DNA of 64,000 nt from Planctomycetota bacterium (GTDB taxonomy: Bacteria; Planctomycetota; UBA8742; UBA2392). Position 1 is the first letter of the stretch; each line of letters starts with the position of its first letter. Position numbers and translations under genes: made by a program. The notes under the pieces are model-generated. The model was not told where the DNA came from. It was given only the letters and a program-made list of their open reading frames with translations, and did not search any database. Below, one piece after another: positions 26,584 through 34,227 of the stretch. Location: positions 285,284 to 349,283 of the forward strand of contig JAHBXZ010000003.1 in the NCBI GenBank assembly GCA_019636215.1, written 5' to 3'.

Positions 26584-27831
26584 TTGCGCTACCTTCTGGT
26601 GCTTGTCGATGGCCTGGCGGATACACCGCTTGCCAGCCTGGGCGGGAAGACCCCGCTTGAGGCTTCCACTACGCCCACTTTGGACAAACTGGCCACCGGC
26701 GGGCGGCTTGGGACAATCCGCACTATCCCGCGCAACACGCCACCGGAAACCCTTGCGGCGATTTTTACCATCCTGGGTTATCCACCCGGGCCATACCTTA
26801 CCGGCCGCGGCTATTACGAGGCCCTGGCGGCCGGGCTGATGCTTGGCGAAAACGAATGGTGCTTTCGACTTCAGTTCGTCACGACTGCCGACGGCAAAGT
26901 CGCTGATCCCCGCGCGGGCGGCCTGACCGAAGCCGAAGGCCGCGAGCTGCTTCGCGCGCTGGAACAGCACTTCAAGCAGACAAGAGTTCGGTTTGTGCAG
27001 GGGCACGGCCACAATCACCTGCTGGTGGTGGAGGGCGTGGACTTCCGCGGCCTGACCACAGTCAGCCCCTTTAACGTGGTTGACCTGCCGCAAAGCGCGC
27101 ACCGGCCCGAGGGCCCCGGCGCGGAAGTGCTGCTGAAGTTGATGGACGAAGCCCCGCAGGTGCTGGCACGCCATGAGGTCAACCGGGTGCGCATTGACCT
27201 GAAGCAGAACCCGGCCAACGGCATCTGGGTGTGGGGCGGCGGCACGATTGTGGAAGTGCCCGGTTTCCAGAAGACTTTCGGATTGGATGCCGCCATGGCG
27301 AGTTTTTCCAGCCTGGTGCGTGGTGTGGGCGTGGCCACGGGCATTCGCGTGATTACGCCCGGCGAAACTCCGCTGGTGCCCGACCCCAGCGGTCGCATGC
27401 CCCGAATTGCCGCCGACGCCGTTGACCGCAAGGCCGCGATGATCGACGAAATCAGCAAGGTCAAGGATGCGACAGAACAGGCGCTGGCGCGGCACCAGCT
27501 TGTGATTGCGCACTTCAGCTACCCGGACGACTACAGCCACCAGGGTGACGCGCAGGGCAAGGTGAAGTCGATTGAGCTGATCGACAAGCACTTCTTCAAG
27601 CCGCTGGCCAAGCTGCTGGACGGCGACGAAGTGCGCGTGACGGTGGTGCCGGTGCTGATGTCGCGCGTGGAAACGCGCCAGCACGACGAGCGGCCAGTGC
27701 CGTTTTTGATGCACGGCCAAGGCGTGGAAAGCCGCGCACAACTGACCCTGACTGAGGCCAACGCCGAACAATCCGGCATCCGTGTTGACGACGGCACCAG
27801 GCTGATGGACTACATCATGAACGGCCTTTGA
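26584..27831 (+). CDS. apgM: 2,3-bisphosphoglycerate-independent phosphoglycerate mutase, archaeal type
   Basis: ApgM interconverts 3- and 2-phosphoglycerate in glycolysis and is a metal-dependent member of the alkaline phosphatase superfamily. The 415-residue protein shows the N-terminal metal site LVLVDGLADTP, the catalytic serine-equivalent threonine region (RTIPRNTPPETLAAIFTILGYPP), GPYLTGRGYYEALAAG, and the C-terminal metal residues in YPDDYSHQGD and TRQHDERPVPFLMHG. The start is TTG at 26584, preceded by GGGGG at good spacing; no ATG fits. The gene diverges from dsbD. The hpt gene follows after two bases, so the two form an operon. Confidence 0.9.
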   Translation: MRYLLVLVDGLADTPLASLGGKTPLEASTTPTLDKLATGGRLGTIRTIPRNTPPETLAAIFTILGYPPGPYLTGRGYYEALAAGLMLGENEWCFRLQFVTTADGKVADPRAGGLTEAEGRELLRALEQHFKQTRVRFVQGHGHNHLLVVEGVDFRGLTTVSPFNVVDLPQSAHRPEGPGAEVLLKLMDEAPQVLARHEVNRVRIDLKQNPANGIWVWGGGTIVEVPGFQKTFGLDAAMASFSSLVRGVGVATGIRVITPGETPLVPDPSGRMPRIAADAVDRKAAMIDEISKVKDATEQALARHQLVIAHFSYPDDYSHQGDAQGKVKSIELIDKHFFKPLAKLLDGDEVRVTVVPVLMSRVETRQHDERPVPFLMHGQGVESRAQLTLTEANAEQSGIRVDDGTRLMDYIMNGL

Positions 27832-27833
27832 CC

Positions 27834-28349
27834 ATGAGCGACTACCCCACCGTGTTTTCTGCCGAACAGATCCAGCAGCGTGTGCGCGATCTGGCCCAGC
27901 GCATTTCCACGGATTACGCCGGCAAGCGCCTGCTGTGCCTTGTGGTGCTGCGCGGCGGCTTCTTCTTTGCGGCTGACCTGATCCGCAGCATTGAAGGCGT
28001 ACAGGTAGAACTCGATTTCGTGAGACTGCAAAGCTATGCCGGGCGCGAAAGCCAGGGCCGCCTGCGCACCAAAGGCCACCTGCCCCGCGTGGCCGGGTAC
28101 GACGTGCTGGTGATTGAAGACCTGGTTGATACCGGACTGACGCTGGCCAACCTGCATGAGGCGCTGAGGGCCCAGGGGCCGCGTTCCTTGCGGTACGCGA
28201 TCGTGGTGGACAAGAAAGCCCGCCGCAAGATTCCGTTTGAGTGCGAGTACGTGGCGTTTGACGTTGCCGACGACACGTTCCTTGTGGGCTATGGCATGGA
28301 TGACAACGACAAGGGCCGCAACTTGCCCTACATTGGCACCGTGAAATAG
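27834..28349 (+). CDS. hpt: hypoxanthine phosphoribosyltransferase
   Basis: This purine salvage enzyme makes IMP or GMP from hypoxanthine or guanine and PRPP. The 171-residue length is typical. Motifs are VVLRGGFFFAADL (loop I), the flexible loop around LQSYAGRES, the PRPP-binding motif VLVIEDLVDTGLTL (about 93-106), and VVDKKARRK before the base-binding FDVADDTFLVGYGMD. The ATG at 27834 is three codons after the apgM stop; an upstream TTG overlapping that stop is possible. A strong terminator follows at 28374. Confidence 0.92.
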   Translation: MSDYPTVFSAEQIQQRVRDLAQRISTDYAGKRLLCLVVLRGGFFFAADLIRSIEGVQVELDFVRLQSYAGRESQGRLRTKGHLPRVAGYDVLVIEDLVDTGLTLANLHEALRAQGPRSLRYAIVVDKKARRKIPFECEYVAFDVADDTFLVGYGMDDNDKGRNLPYIGTVK

Positions 28350-28373
28350 CAGCTGCAGGTGCGCAACGCCAAC

Positions 28374-28404
28374 CAACGGCCCATAGCGGGCCGTTGCTGT
28401 TTTT
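28374..28404 (+). terminator. rho-independent terminator of apgM-hpt
   Basis: The stem CAACGGCCC / GGGCCGTTG with a five-base loop is followed by CTGTTTTT. It sits 25 bases after the hpt stop. Confidence 0.9.
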
Positions 28405-28560
28405 GGGGCTGGACACTGCCAGTTTCCCGGCACCCCTGCCAAAACATTTGCACCTAAGTTCTTATAAAATAATGGTTTACATGGAACCCAGGAAACGCGG
28501 CCTGCATCTATGAAGGTGCAGGGCCAAACAACCAAGTGTCCCAAACTTCGGGAGAAAGCC

Positions 28561-29199
28561 ATGAACAAGTTCTTTGCCAGCATCGCAGGAATCGCGCTGA
28601 TGGGTGCCATCGGCGCGACGACCGCCCAGGCGCAGTCGGTTCACATCAAGATCGAGAAGCCGGGCAAGTCCATCGAGATCAAGCACGGCCAGCCCGCGCC
28701 CAAGCCGGCCGACGACTGCAACGACGGGCACTACATCACCGTCAAGAAGAAGGTGTGGATTGAGGGCCACTACGACACCGTCTGCGAAAACGTGTGGATC
28801 CCCCCCACCTGCAAGATCGTTGAGGAACGCGTCTGGGTTCCCGCCACCTGCAGGATCGTTGAAGAGCGCGTGTACGTGCCCGCCCAGCATGTGACAGTAA
28901 AGGAACGTCGGGTGGATCACTGCGGCCACGTCTACTACGTGAACGTGTGCAAAGTGGTACCCGCGCACTACAAGACCGTGCAGAAGGAAGTGCATGTGCC
29001 CGGCTTCTTCCAGTGCGTGCAGCGCGAAGTTCATGTGCCCGGCCGCTATGAGAAGGTCGAGAAAAGGGTCTACGTCGCCGGCCGGTACGAGATCGTTGAA
29101 GAAAGGGTGTTCGTGAAGCATGACCACGGGCACGCCAAGCCGAAGGTGGAACACAAGGAAACGATCAGTGTCCCGCGCGGCGGCCGCAGCACCCGGTAA
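28561..29199 (+). CDS. secreted protein of tandem V-x-VPG-x-Y repeats
   Basis: The 212-residue protein has a signal peptide (about 24 residues, MNKFFASIAGIALMG...). From about residue 57 to 190 it is built from about nine imperfect repeats of 13-18 residues centred on (V/W)x(V/I)(P/A/E)G-x-Y-(D/E)xV, for example VWIEGHYDTV, VHVPGRYEKV and VYVAGRYEIV. Some repeats carry cysteines (IPPTCKIVEE, VPATCRIVEE, FFQCVQRE), up to seven in all, which may cross-link. Each unit looks like a beta hairpin, so the whole is probably an elongated beta structure in the periplasm or on the surface. An AT-rich segment (28460-28480) upstream may be its promoter. GGAGAA precedes the ATG. Confidence 0.8.
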   Translation: MNKFFASIAGIALMGAIGATTAQAQSVHIKIEKPGKSIEIKHGQPAPKPADDCNDGHYITVKKKVWIEGHYDTVCENVWIPPTCKIVEERVWVPATCRIVEERVYVPAQHVTVKERRVDHCGHVYYVNVCKVVPAHYKTVQKEVHVPGFFQCVQREVHVPGRYEKVEKRVYVAGRYEIVEERVFVKHDHGHAKPKVEHKETISVPRGGRSTR

Positions 29200-29233
29200 C
29201 CGGGCGCCGAAGTCCCCCCTTCTGCGCCCCCTT

Positions 29234-29259
29234 CCACCCCGCGCGCTTGCGCGGGGTGG
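29234..29259 (+). terminator. GC-rich terminator hairpin
   Basis: CCACCCCGCGC and GCGCGGGGTGG pair around GCTT, followed by TTCATTT. It lies 35 bases after the repeat-protein stop. Confidence 0.75.
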
Positions 29260-29308
29260 TTCATTTGCTGCCGGGTTCAAAACGCCGACGCCAAGGCATA
29301 ATCCGGCC

Positions 29309-29548
29309 ATGGACTGGGACTTTCGCCGGCTTGGTGTGAACATCTGCGTGTGTTACCAGGTCACCAATGCGCAGGCATTGGCGGCCTGGCAGGCCACTGA
29401 CCAGCCCAGCGTTGAACAACTGGGCAGGTTGTTCCATTGCGGGCACCACTGCGCTATGTGTGTGCCGTACTTCCAGTCACTGCTGCAGGAATGGAAGCAG
29501 GGCACCTGGCCGCCCACGGGGGATGCATGCCGCAACGCTTCTGGCTGA
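29309..29548 (+). CDS. BFD-like [2Fe-2S]-binding small protein
   Basis: The 79-residue protein has cysteines at 13, 15, 48 and 51 (CVC, then CAMC) with 32 residues between the pairs, the spacing of bacterioferritin-associated ferredoxin domains that bind a 2Fe-2S cluster. An extra Cys44 and His46-His47 sit beside the second pair. The stretch VTNAQALAAWQATDQPSVEQLGRLF matches the helical region between ligands in that family. It could deliver electrons to an iron-store protein or act as a sensor. The next gene starts 22 bases before its stop, in another frame. No bacterioferritin gene is in the window. Confidence 0.7.
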   Translation: MDWDFRRLGVNICVCYQVTNAQALAAWQATDQPSVEQLGRLFHCGHHCAMCVPYFQSLLQEWKQGTWPPTGDACRNASG

Positions 29549-29997
29549 TGAAAGTGGAGCCCGCCGTGCTGACGATCGATCAGCTTGCCAGGGTTGCATC
29601 GACCAGCTGGGAGGGCGTGCGCAACTACCAGGCCCGCAACTACCTGCGCGATGACTTCCAGGTGGGTGACGCCGTGCTGTTTTACCAGAGCAACGCGGAA
29701 CCTTCGGGAGTGACCGGCATTGCCGAAGTTTCACGGGCCGGCTACCCGGACCATTTCGCGCGCAAGAAGGGGCACGAGTACTTCGACCCCAAGGCAACCA
29801 AAGACAACCCGATCTGGTACATGGTGGACCTGCGTCATGTGGAAAGCTTCCCGCGCGTGGTCACACTGGCGGAACTGAAGGCGGCAAGGGGCCTAGAGCA
29901 GATGGCCGTTACCCGCAAGGGCCAGCGCCTGAGCATCATGCCCGTGACAGCCGAAGAGTTCTCTATTGTGTGCAGGCTGGGGCGCGGCGAAGGCTGA
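29527..29997 (+). CDS. EVE-domain protein
   Basis: The 156-residue protein is a single EVE (PUA-like) domain. Hallmarks are RFWLMKVEP at the start, WEGVRNYQARNYLRDDFQVGDAVLFYQSN, GVTGIAEVSRAGYPD, and the Asp-Pro segment EYFDPKATKDNPIWYMVDLRHV. EVE domains bind modified bases in DNA or RNA, and some are fused to or neighbour restriction enzymes. Here it is a free-standing protein, like the widespread Thymocyte nuclear protein 1 homologues. The ATG at 29527 overlaps the BFD-like gene. Function in the cell is not settled by the context. Confidence 0.87.
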   Translation: MPQRFWLMKVEPAVLTIDQLARVASTSWEGVRNYQARNYLRDDFQVGDAVLFYQSNAEPSGVTGIAEVSRAGYPDHFARKKGHEYFDPKATKDNPIWYMVDLRHVESFPRVVTLAELKAARGLEQMAVTRKGQRLSIMPVTAEEFSIVCRLGRGEG

Positions 29998-29998
29998 C

Positions 29999-30502
29999 AT
30001 GAGATTTCTTGACCGACGCTGGGTGAACCGCAAGCTCGACAACCACGAGCTGATGCTGCATCTGTCGGTATACATCCGGCACCTGGAGTCCATCGCCGAT
30101 GACATGCCGCCAAAACTGCGCGCCTACGCGGGGCTTACGGCCGGCACCGGGCTGCTGGGCAGCCGGCTGATCAAGGCGCGACTGCACCGGGCCAAGGGCA
30201 CACTCAGGATTGTCTTTCAGCTTGACCCGGGTGAAGGTGACTCAGTGAAGGTGCGCATGCTGTTTTCCAAGGTCGACCTTGAGTCACTCAACGTTGAGTC
30301 CTGGAAGCGCATCTGCGCAAGCAAGTCCAGCATCGCCGGCACCGACGAAGTGGACCTTGCACCCGGCGGCCTGTTTGAGCACCGCATCCTGTTTCTGCCG
30401 CGCGGCGAAACCGCCGTGCGATTCGGCCGCTTCCGCATGGAGATTGAAAAGCTGCCGCCCGATCACGTGGAGCCCCACGGCGGCTGGCGCGAGGACGGCT
30501 GA
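29999..30502 (+). CDS. hypothetical protein
   Basis: The 167-residue soluble protein begins MRFLDRRWVNRKLDNHELMLHLSVYIRHLE one base after the EVE stop, so it is probably cotranscribed. It contains a basic helix (LLGSRLIKARLHRAKGTL) followed by beta-rich sequence with the pattern LRIVFQLDPGEGDSVKVRMLFSKVDLE. There are no signal peptide, membrane segments or known motifs. Its stop abuts the stop of the convergent dehydrogenase gene directly (30502/30503) with no space for a terminator. Confidence 0.65.
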   Translation: MRFLDRRWVNRKLDNHELMLHLSVYIRHLESIADDMPPKLRAYAGLTAGTGLLGSRLIKARLHRAKGTLRIVFQLDPGEGDSVKVRMLFSKVDLESLNVESWKRICASKSSIAGTDEVDLAPGGLFEHRILFLPRGETAVRFGRFRMEIEKLPPDHVEPHGGWREDG

Positions 30503-31468
30503 TCAGCCGGCAACGTTGGGCGGCACGCGACCCTGCAGCACGTCAACGACAGCTTGCGCGCACAACCGGCCCATCTCGTCCCGCGTTTCGACGGTCGCGC
30601 TGCCGATGTGCGGCAGCAGCACCACGTTCTCCAGGGCCGCAAGACCCGGTGCAAGGCGCGGCTCTTCTTCGTAGACGTCAAGCCCGGCACCGGCAATCAC
30701 GCCCTGTCGCAGCGCGTGCACCAGCGCCGTCTCATCGACCACGGGCCCGCGCGCGGTGTTGACAAGAACTGCCGTCGGCTTCATCAGGCCGATGCGGCGT
30801 TCATCCAGCAGGTGGCGCGTCTGTGGCGTAAGCGGGCAATGCAGCGACACAAAGTCGCTTTCCTGCAGCAGGGACTCAAGCCCTGTGTGGGTCGCGCCCA
30901 GACTTTCGTCCCAGTCGCTGTGGCGGTTGCGCGATGCATACAGCACGCGGCAGCCAAAGCCGTGACGCATCGTGGCGGCCACGCGATAGCCGATACGCCC
31001 GGCACCGACTATGCCCAGTGTCTTGCCGTAAACTCCCTGGCCGCGGTGAAACAGCGGCGCCCATCCTGTGAAGCGATCACCCCGGGTCAGGCGCTCGCCT
31101 TCCCCAAACCTGCGAGCGCAGGCCAGAATCAGCCCCACCGCAACTTCGGCCGTGGCGTCGGTCAGCACACCCGGCGTGTTGCACACCGTCACGCCAAGTT
31201 CCCGCGCGGCCTGAAGATCGATGTTGTTTGTGCCCACCGCATAGGTAGCCAGCACACGCATCGGCGGCGCGAGCCTGCCAATCAGCGCGGCGTCCATCGG
31301 GTCGGCCAGGGTGCAGATCACCGCGTCGGCCCCCTTGGCGGCAACGGCAATCTCGTCACGCGACAGGTTGGTATCGCGCGGGTTCACTTCCACGCGGGCA
31401 CCGGCCAGGCTGGAACGCAGTATCTCCAGCGTTACTCCGGGCACTGCCCGTGTGATGTAGATGAACAT
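30503..31468 (-). CDS. D-2-hydroxyacid dehydrogenase (glyoxylate reductase / phosphoglycerate dehydrogenase-like)
   Basis: This 321-residue NAD(P)-dependent enzyme of the D-isomer-specific family has a Rossmann motif GIVGAGRIG (about 148-156). The catalytic residues are in place: Arg in VNTARGPVVDE, Glu in GLDVYEEEP and His in LLPHIGSAT. The N-terminal substrate domain includes YAVGTNNID. The enzyme could reduce glyoxylate or hydroxypyruvate, or act in serine synthesis; there is no C-terminal ACT domain, so a full SerA is less likely. The ATG at 31468 is followed by MFIYITRAVPGV. It is the last gene of a minus-strand run beginning with the HTH-membrane protein. Confidence 0.85.
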   Translation of the reverse strand: MFIYITRAVPGVTLEILRSSLAGARVEVNPRDTNLSRDEIAVAAKGADAVICTLADPMDAALIGRLAPPMRVLATYAVGTNNIDLQAARELGVTVCNTPGVLTDATAEVAVGLILACARRFGEGERLTRGDRFTGWAPLFHRGQGVYGKTLGIVGAGRIGYRVAATMRHGFGCRVLYASRNRHSDWDESLGATHTGLESLLQESDFVSLHCPLTPQTRHLLDERRIGLMKPTAVLVNTARGPVVDETALVHALRQGVIAGAGLDVYEEEPRLAPGLAALENVVLLPHIGSATVETRDEMGRLCAQAVVDVLQGRVPPNVAG

Positions 31469-31488
31469 GGCAGCACCCCGGTTCCGTT

Positions 31489-32259
31489 TCACGCCGGCCT
31501 GCGGCTCCTCAGCGCATCGGTAATCACAGCCGCAATCTGGTCCGGCGTGGCCGGAAGCTGCACCGCCCAGCGGCCGGCACCGGTCAGCGGCTGTGTGTGT
31601 TCCAGCAGGAACACAACAGGCAGGTTCAGGCCAAACTGGTCCAAGAAGTTCGAAACCTGGCGCTGGACGTCCTGCAACGGGTCGGATTCGCACAGCAGCA
31701 GGTCAAACTTCTCGCGGTCCGCGCGGCTCAGGGCTGTGGCAAGCGTTGGCTCGATCTCCAGTTCGCAAAGGGCCTGGCGGCAGGCCGACCGCAGCAACGC
31801 CGCGCGCGGGCCCGTGACTGCGGCAATCGCCCGGCCGGTGTCCTTCAATGCGGCCAGACGAGCGCTGGAACTCGGGCGCGAGTTTCCCCACAGTACGCGA
31901 TCAAGCGCATCCAGAAGGTCGCGCGCGCGAAACGGCTTGGTAAGCCAGGCATCGCCGCCTGAAAGGTAACCCTGAAACTCGTCTTCCATCCCGCCACCGG
32001 ACGCCAGGAACACAATCGGGACGTGAGCGAGTTCGGGTGTACTGCGGATGCCGCGGCACAACGTGAAGGCCTCCGCGCCCCCGACGGTGGATTCCGAGAC
32101 AATGGCGTCAATGCCGCCGGCGCGCAGCAGGCTCAGTGCAGACTCGGCATCGGTGGCCACACGCGCGACATAGCCGTTGCGATGCAGCAGTGCGGAAACG
32201 AGTTCCCCGGCCGTGGGGTTGTCATCGATCAGGAGAATCTGTCGCGGCTTGGCGGCCAT
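31489..32259 (-). CDS. tandem pseudo-receiver protein with Glu at both phospho-acceptor positions
   Basis: The 256-residue protein has two CheY-like domains. Domain 1 (about 5-122) keeps the acidic pocket (LLIDDN), the Ser/Thr switch (VFLAS) and the Lys in LTKPF, but the aspartate that normally ends DxxLLD is Glu56 (DAIVSE). Domain 2 (about 143-250) is more degenerate and also has Glu191 at that point (DLLLCE). Glu can mimic phospho-Asp, so the protein may be constitutively in the active form or serve only as a binding platform. No output domain or histidine kinase is present. It lies between the HTH-membrane gene and the dehydrogenase. Confidence 0.78.
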   Translation of the reverse strand: MAAKPRQILLIDDNPTAGELVSALLHRNGYVARVATDAESALSLLRAGGIDAIVSESTVGGAEAFTLCRGIRSTPELAHVPIVFLASGGGMEDEFQGYLSGGDAWLTKPFRARDLLDALDRVLWGNSRPSSSARLAALKDTGRAIAAVTGPRAALLRSACRQALCELEIEPTLATALSRADREKFDLLLCESDPLQDVQRQVSNFLDQFGLNLPVVFLLEHTQPLTGAGRWAVQLPATPDQIAAVITDALRSRRPA

Positions 32260-32290
32260 TTCGTTGTTTCCAGCCCTTGCCCGGAATGAA

Positions 32291-32316
32291 CAACGCCCCG
32301 CACAGGCGGGGCGTTG
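32291..32316 (-). terminator. hairpin between HTH-membrane gene and pseudo-receiver gene
   Basis: CAACGCCCCGC and GCGGGGCGTTG pair with a four-base loop, followed on the minus strand by TTCATTCC. It is probably a terminator or attenuator after the gene ending at 32334. Confidence 0.6.
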
Positions 32317-32333
32317 GGTTGGTCAGCCTGCTG

Positions 32334-33404
32334 CTATTCTGCCGGCGCGGGCGGCGGAGCATCACCCTTGTCGGCCTTGCCCATGGCGCTTTCCACGTCA
32401 TAGCCGCCGAAGCTGCGGATCACCGGCATGCCCGGCCACACCACAGTCTTGGGACCCGAGCCGACCGAATGGGCCGTCGTGCGCGTCACCACGCCGTTTG
32501 CATCCTTGGCCTGGTAGGGCTCCTGCGCCAGTGCCTGGTTCGGGCTCTTGCTGTAAAGCGAGTAGCCGGTGGAACCGTAGAAGTCGACCAGCGGGTTCTT
32601 GCCCTCGCGCATGCCAAGCGCCGGCAGTGTCACCAGCGCAACCATGACCAGCAGGAACGTGACACCGGTAAGCACCTTCCACGCAATGCCCTCGTTGGGC
32701 ACAATTTCCACGTACTTGACCTGCTCCTGGATCTGGACCGGGCCGGGCATGCCCATCGGCGCGCCCATCTGGCGCGGCGCTGCGGGCTCTTCGTCCAGCT
32801 CGTCCACGGTGCCAAGGTCGTCCAGTTCGTCCAGTTCGTCCGCGGGCGGCTTCTTGCCCTTGGCGGGTGGCTTGGCCTTTGCCTTGGGCTTGGCTTCGAC
32901 CGGTTCCGTTTGAAGGCCCAGTTCGTCGTCATCAAGCTTCAGGTCGCCTTCAATCTTCTGCGTGGCGTCTGCGTCGCCTTCGCCGAAGTCCAGGCCGCCG
33001 AGTTCGTCGGTTTCGTCGAACACCAGCTCTTCGGTGAGTGTGGCGTCCTGGTCGTCGCCGCCGCCGGAATCGGCAAGCTCGACGGTCGGCACGCTGGTGG
33101 CGCCGGTGTCTTCAAAGTCCTGGTCCTGCGAGAGATTGCCGAGGTCCAGCAGTGTCTCGTCTGTTTCCTCTTCCACTACTTCCAGACCCTCGCCGCCAAG
33201 CTGGGTCTCGCCCAGGTCAAGGTCGTCGCCGCCGCTGCCGGGCACGCGCTGGCGCGCCAGCGATGCAACGTCTTCCGACCGGAACTTCATGCGGTCGTCG
33301 TCGCGGAACGCACGGATCTGGCCTTCGGAGACGAGCCTTTTCAGCTCGTCTTCATCCATATCCAGTTCGTTCAGAACGTCGTCGAAGGACTTATAGTTGG
33401 GCAT
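32334..33404 (-). CDS. N-terminal HTH protein with acidic linker and membrane anchor
   Basis: The 356-residue protein begins with a MerR/excisionase-like DNA-binding fold (YKSFDDVLNELDMDEDELKRLVSEGQIRAFRDDDRMKFRSEDV, residues 4-46). About 150 residues of low-complexity Asp/Glu/Gly/Leu sequence follow, then a Lys/Pro linker (about 165-185) and one membrane helix (about 240-262, VLTGVTFLLVMVALVTLPAL). The final 90 residues would lie outside the cytoplasm. A DNA-binding domain tethered to the membrane suggests a transmembrane regulator like ToxR or a chromosome anchor; this is inference. GGAG precedes the ATG at 33404. The gene is the first of a minus-strand run. Confidence 0.75.
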   Translation of the reverse strand: MPNYKSFDDVLNELDMDEDELKRLVSEGQIRAFRDDDRMKFRSEDVASLARQRVPGSGGDDLDLGETQLGGEGLEVVEEETDETLLDLGNLSQDQDFEDTGATSVPTVELADSGGGDDQDATLTEELVFDETDELGGLDFGEGDADATQKIEGDLKLDDDELGLQTEPVEAKPKAKAKPPAKGKKPPADELDELDDLGTVDELDEEPAAPRQMGAPMGMPGPVQIQEQVKYVEIVPNEGIAWKVLTGVTFLLVMVALVTLPALGMREGKNPLVDFYGSTGYSLYSKSPNQALAQEPYQAKDANGVVTRTTAHSVGSGPKTVVWPGMPVIRSFGGYDVESAMGKADKGDAPPPAPAE

Positions 33405-33510
33405 CGCGTTACTCCGGAAATCGATCCGGTCCACCGGGGGTCGGGATACAGCAACGGGCGCGATTCGGACGCGCACACCGCACACCATTCCCGTACGTCT
33501 GCATACTATG

Positions 33511-33548
33511 AAAAGGGGCGTTTCCGGCGCAAGTCCCGAAAACGCCCC
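33511..33548 (-). terminator. terminator of the small membrane-anchored protein gene
   Basis: GGGGCGTTT and AAACGCCCC form the stem. On the minus strand the hairpin is followed by TTTTCATAG. It lies about 45 bases after the stop at 33595. Confidence 0.65.
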
Positions 33549-33594
33549 ATGATCGGCTTATGACAGGGGGCTGAAACCCGCCTGATGCCCCAAA

Positions 33595-34032
33595 CTAGTC
33601 GCCGCGCTTCTTGGCGAAATCCTCGGCAGCCTTCTTGAGTGACTTGGGCGACCACTTTTCACCTGTCATCTGCTTGCCGCTTTCATCCGGGAACTTGAAG
33701 TCGTATTCCATGGTGCGCGAACCCACAAAGAACAGGTCGCACTTGCCGTTGTTGCCGCGCAGCTCATACACCGCCATCTGCTTGGTCTGTTTGCCCGCTT
33801 CGTACGGGTTCTCAACTTCCGTGACCACCATCACCAGCTGTGTGCTGCCGCTGACTGTAACCGGCGTGACTGTCCAGTTGGGCCCCTTGTCGCTGCCGGC
33901 CTGGGCGTGAACCGCCGGGGCCTCGGCAAGGAAGGTGTTGTAGGCGTACAGGCCGCCCACAATCGACAGCATCAGCGCAATGCATCCCAGCAACGCCAGG
34001 GTCACTGCCGGCAAGATCACTTTCTTATCCAT
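33595..34032 (-). CDS. small membrane-anchored hypothetical protein
   Basis: The 145-residue protein has an N-terminal membrane helix (about 8-30, AVTLALLGCIALMLSIVGGLYAY). A periplasmic domain of about 110 residues with beta character follows (TVTPVTVSGSTQLVMVVTEVENP and QMAVYELRGNNGKCDLFFVGSRTMEYDFKF). The single cysteine at Cys103 could be exposed. No family is recognised. GGAGAAC lies eight bases before the ATG at 34032. The gene is separate from its neighbours, with a terminator downstream. Confidence 0.7.
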   Translation of the reverse strand: MDKKVILPAVTLALLGCIALMLSIVGGLYAYNTFLAEAPAVHAQAGSDKGPNWTVTPVTVSGSTQLVMVVTEVENPYEAGKQTKQMAVYELRGNNGKCDLFFVGSRTMEYDFKFPDESGKQMTGEKWSPKSLKKAAEDFAKKRGD

Positions 34033-34227
34033 GACATGTTCTCCGTTCGGGCCAAGACCCGCTTGTTCTCTAATGGGGCATAAGGCGGAGGGGCCCACAG
34101 TGTAACTTGCCCCATGCCTTCCCTCAATCAGTACGCGAAACTGTACCCGGCCTTTCATGCAAAAAAACCGGCAGCGGCGGCGCGTTTGCGGATCGGGGAT
34201 GCGCAGCCCGCCTGTGCGGCCATGCTT

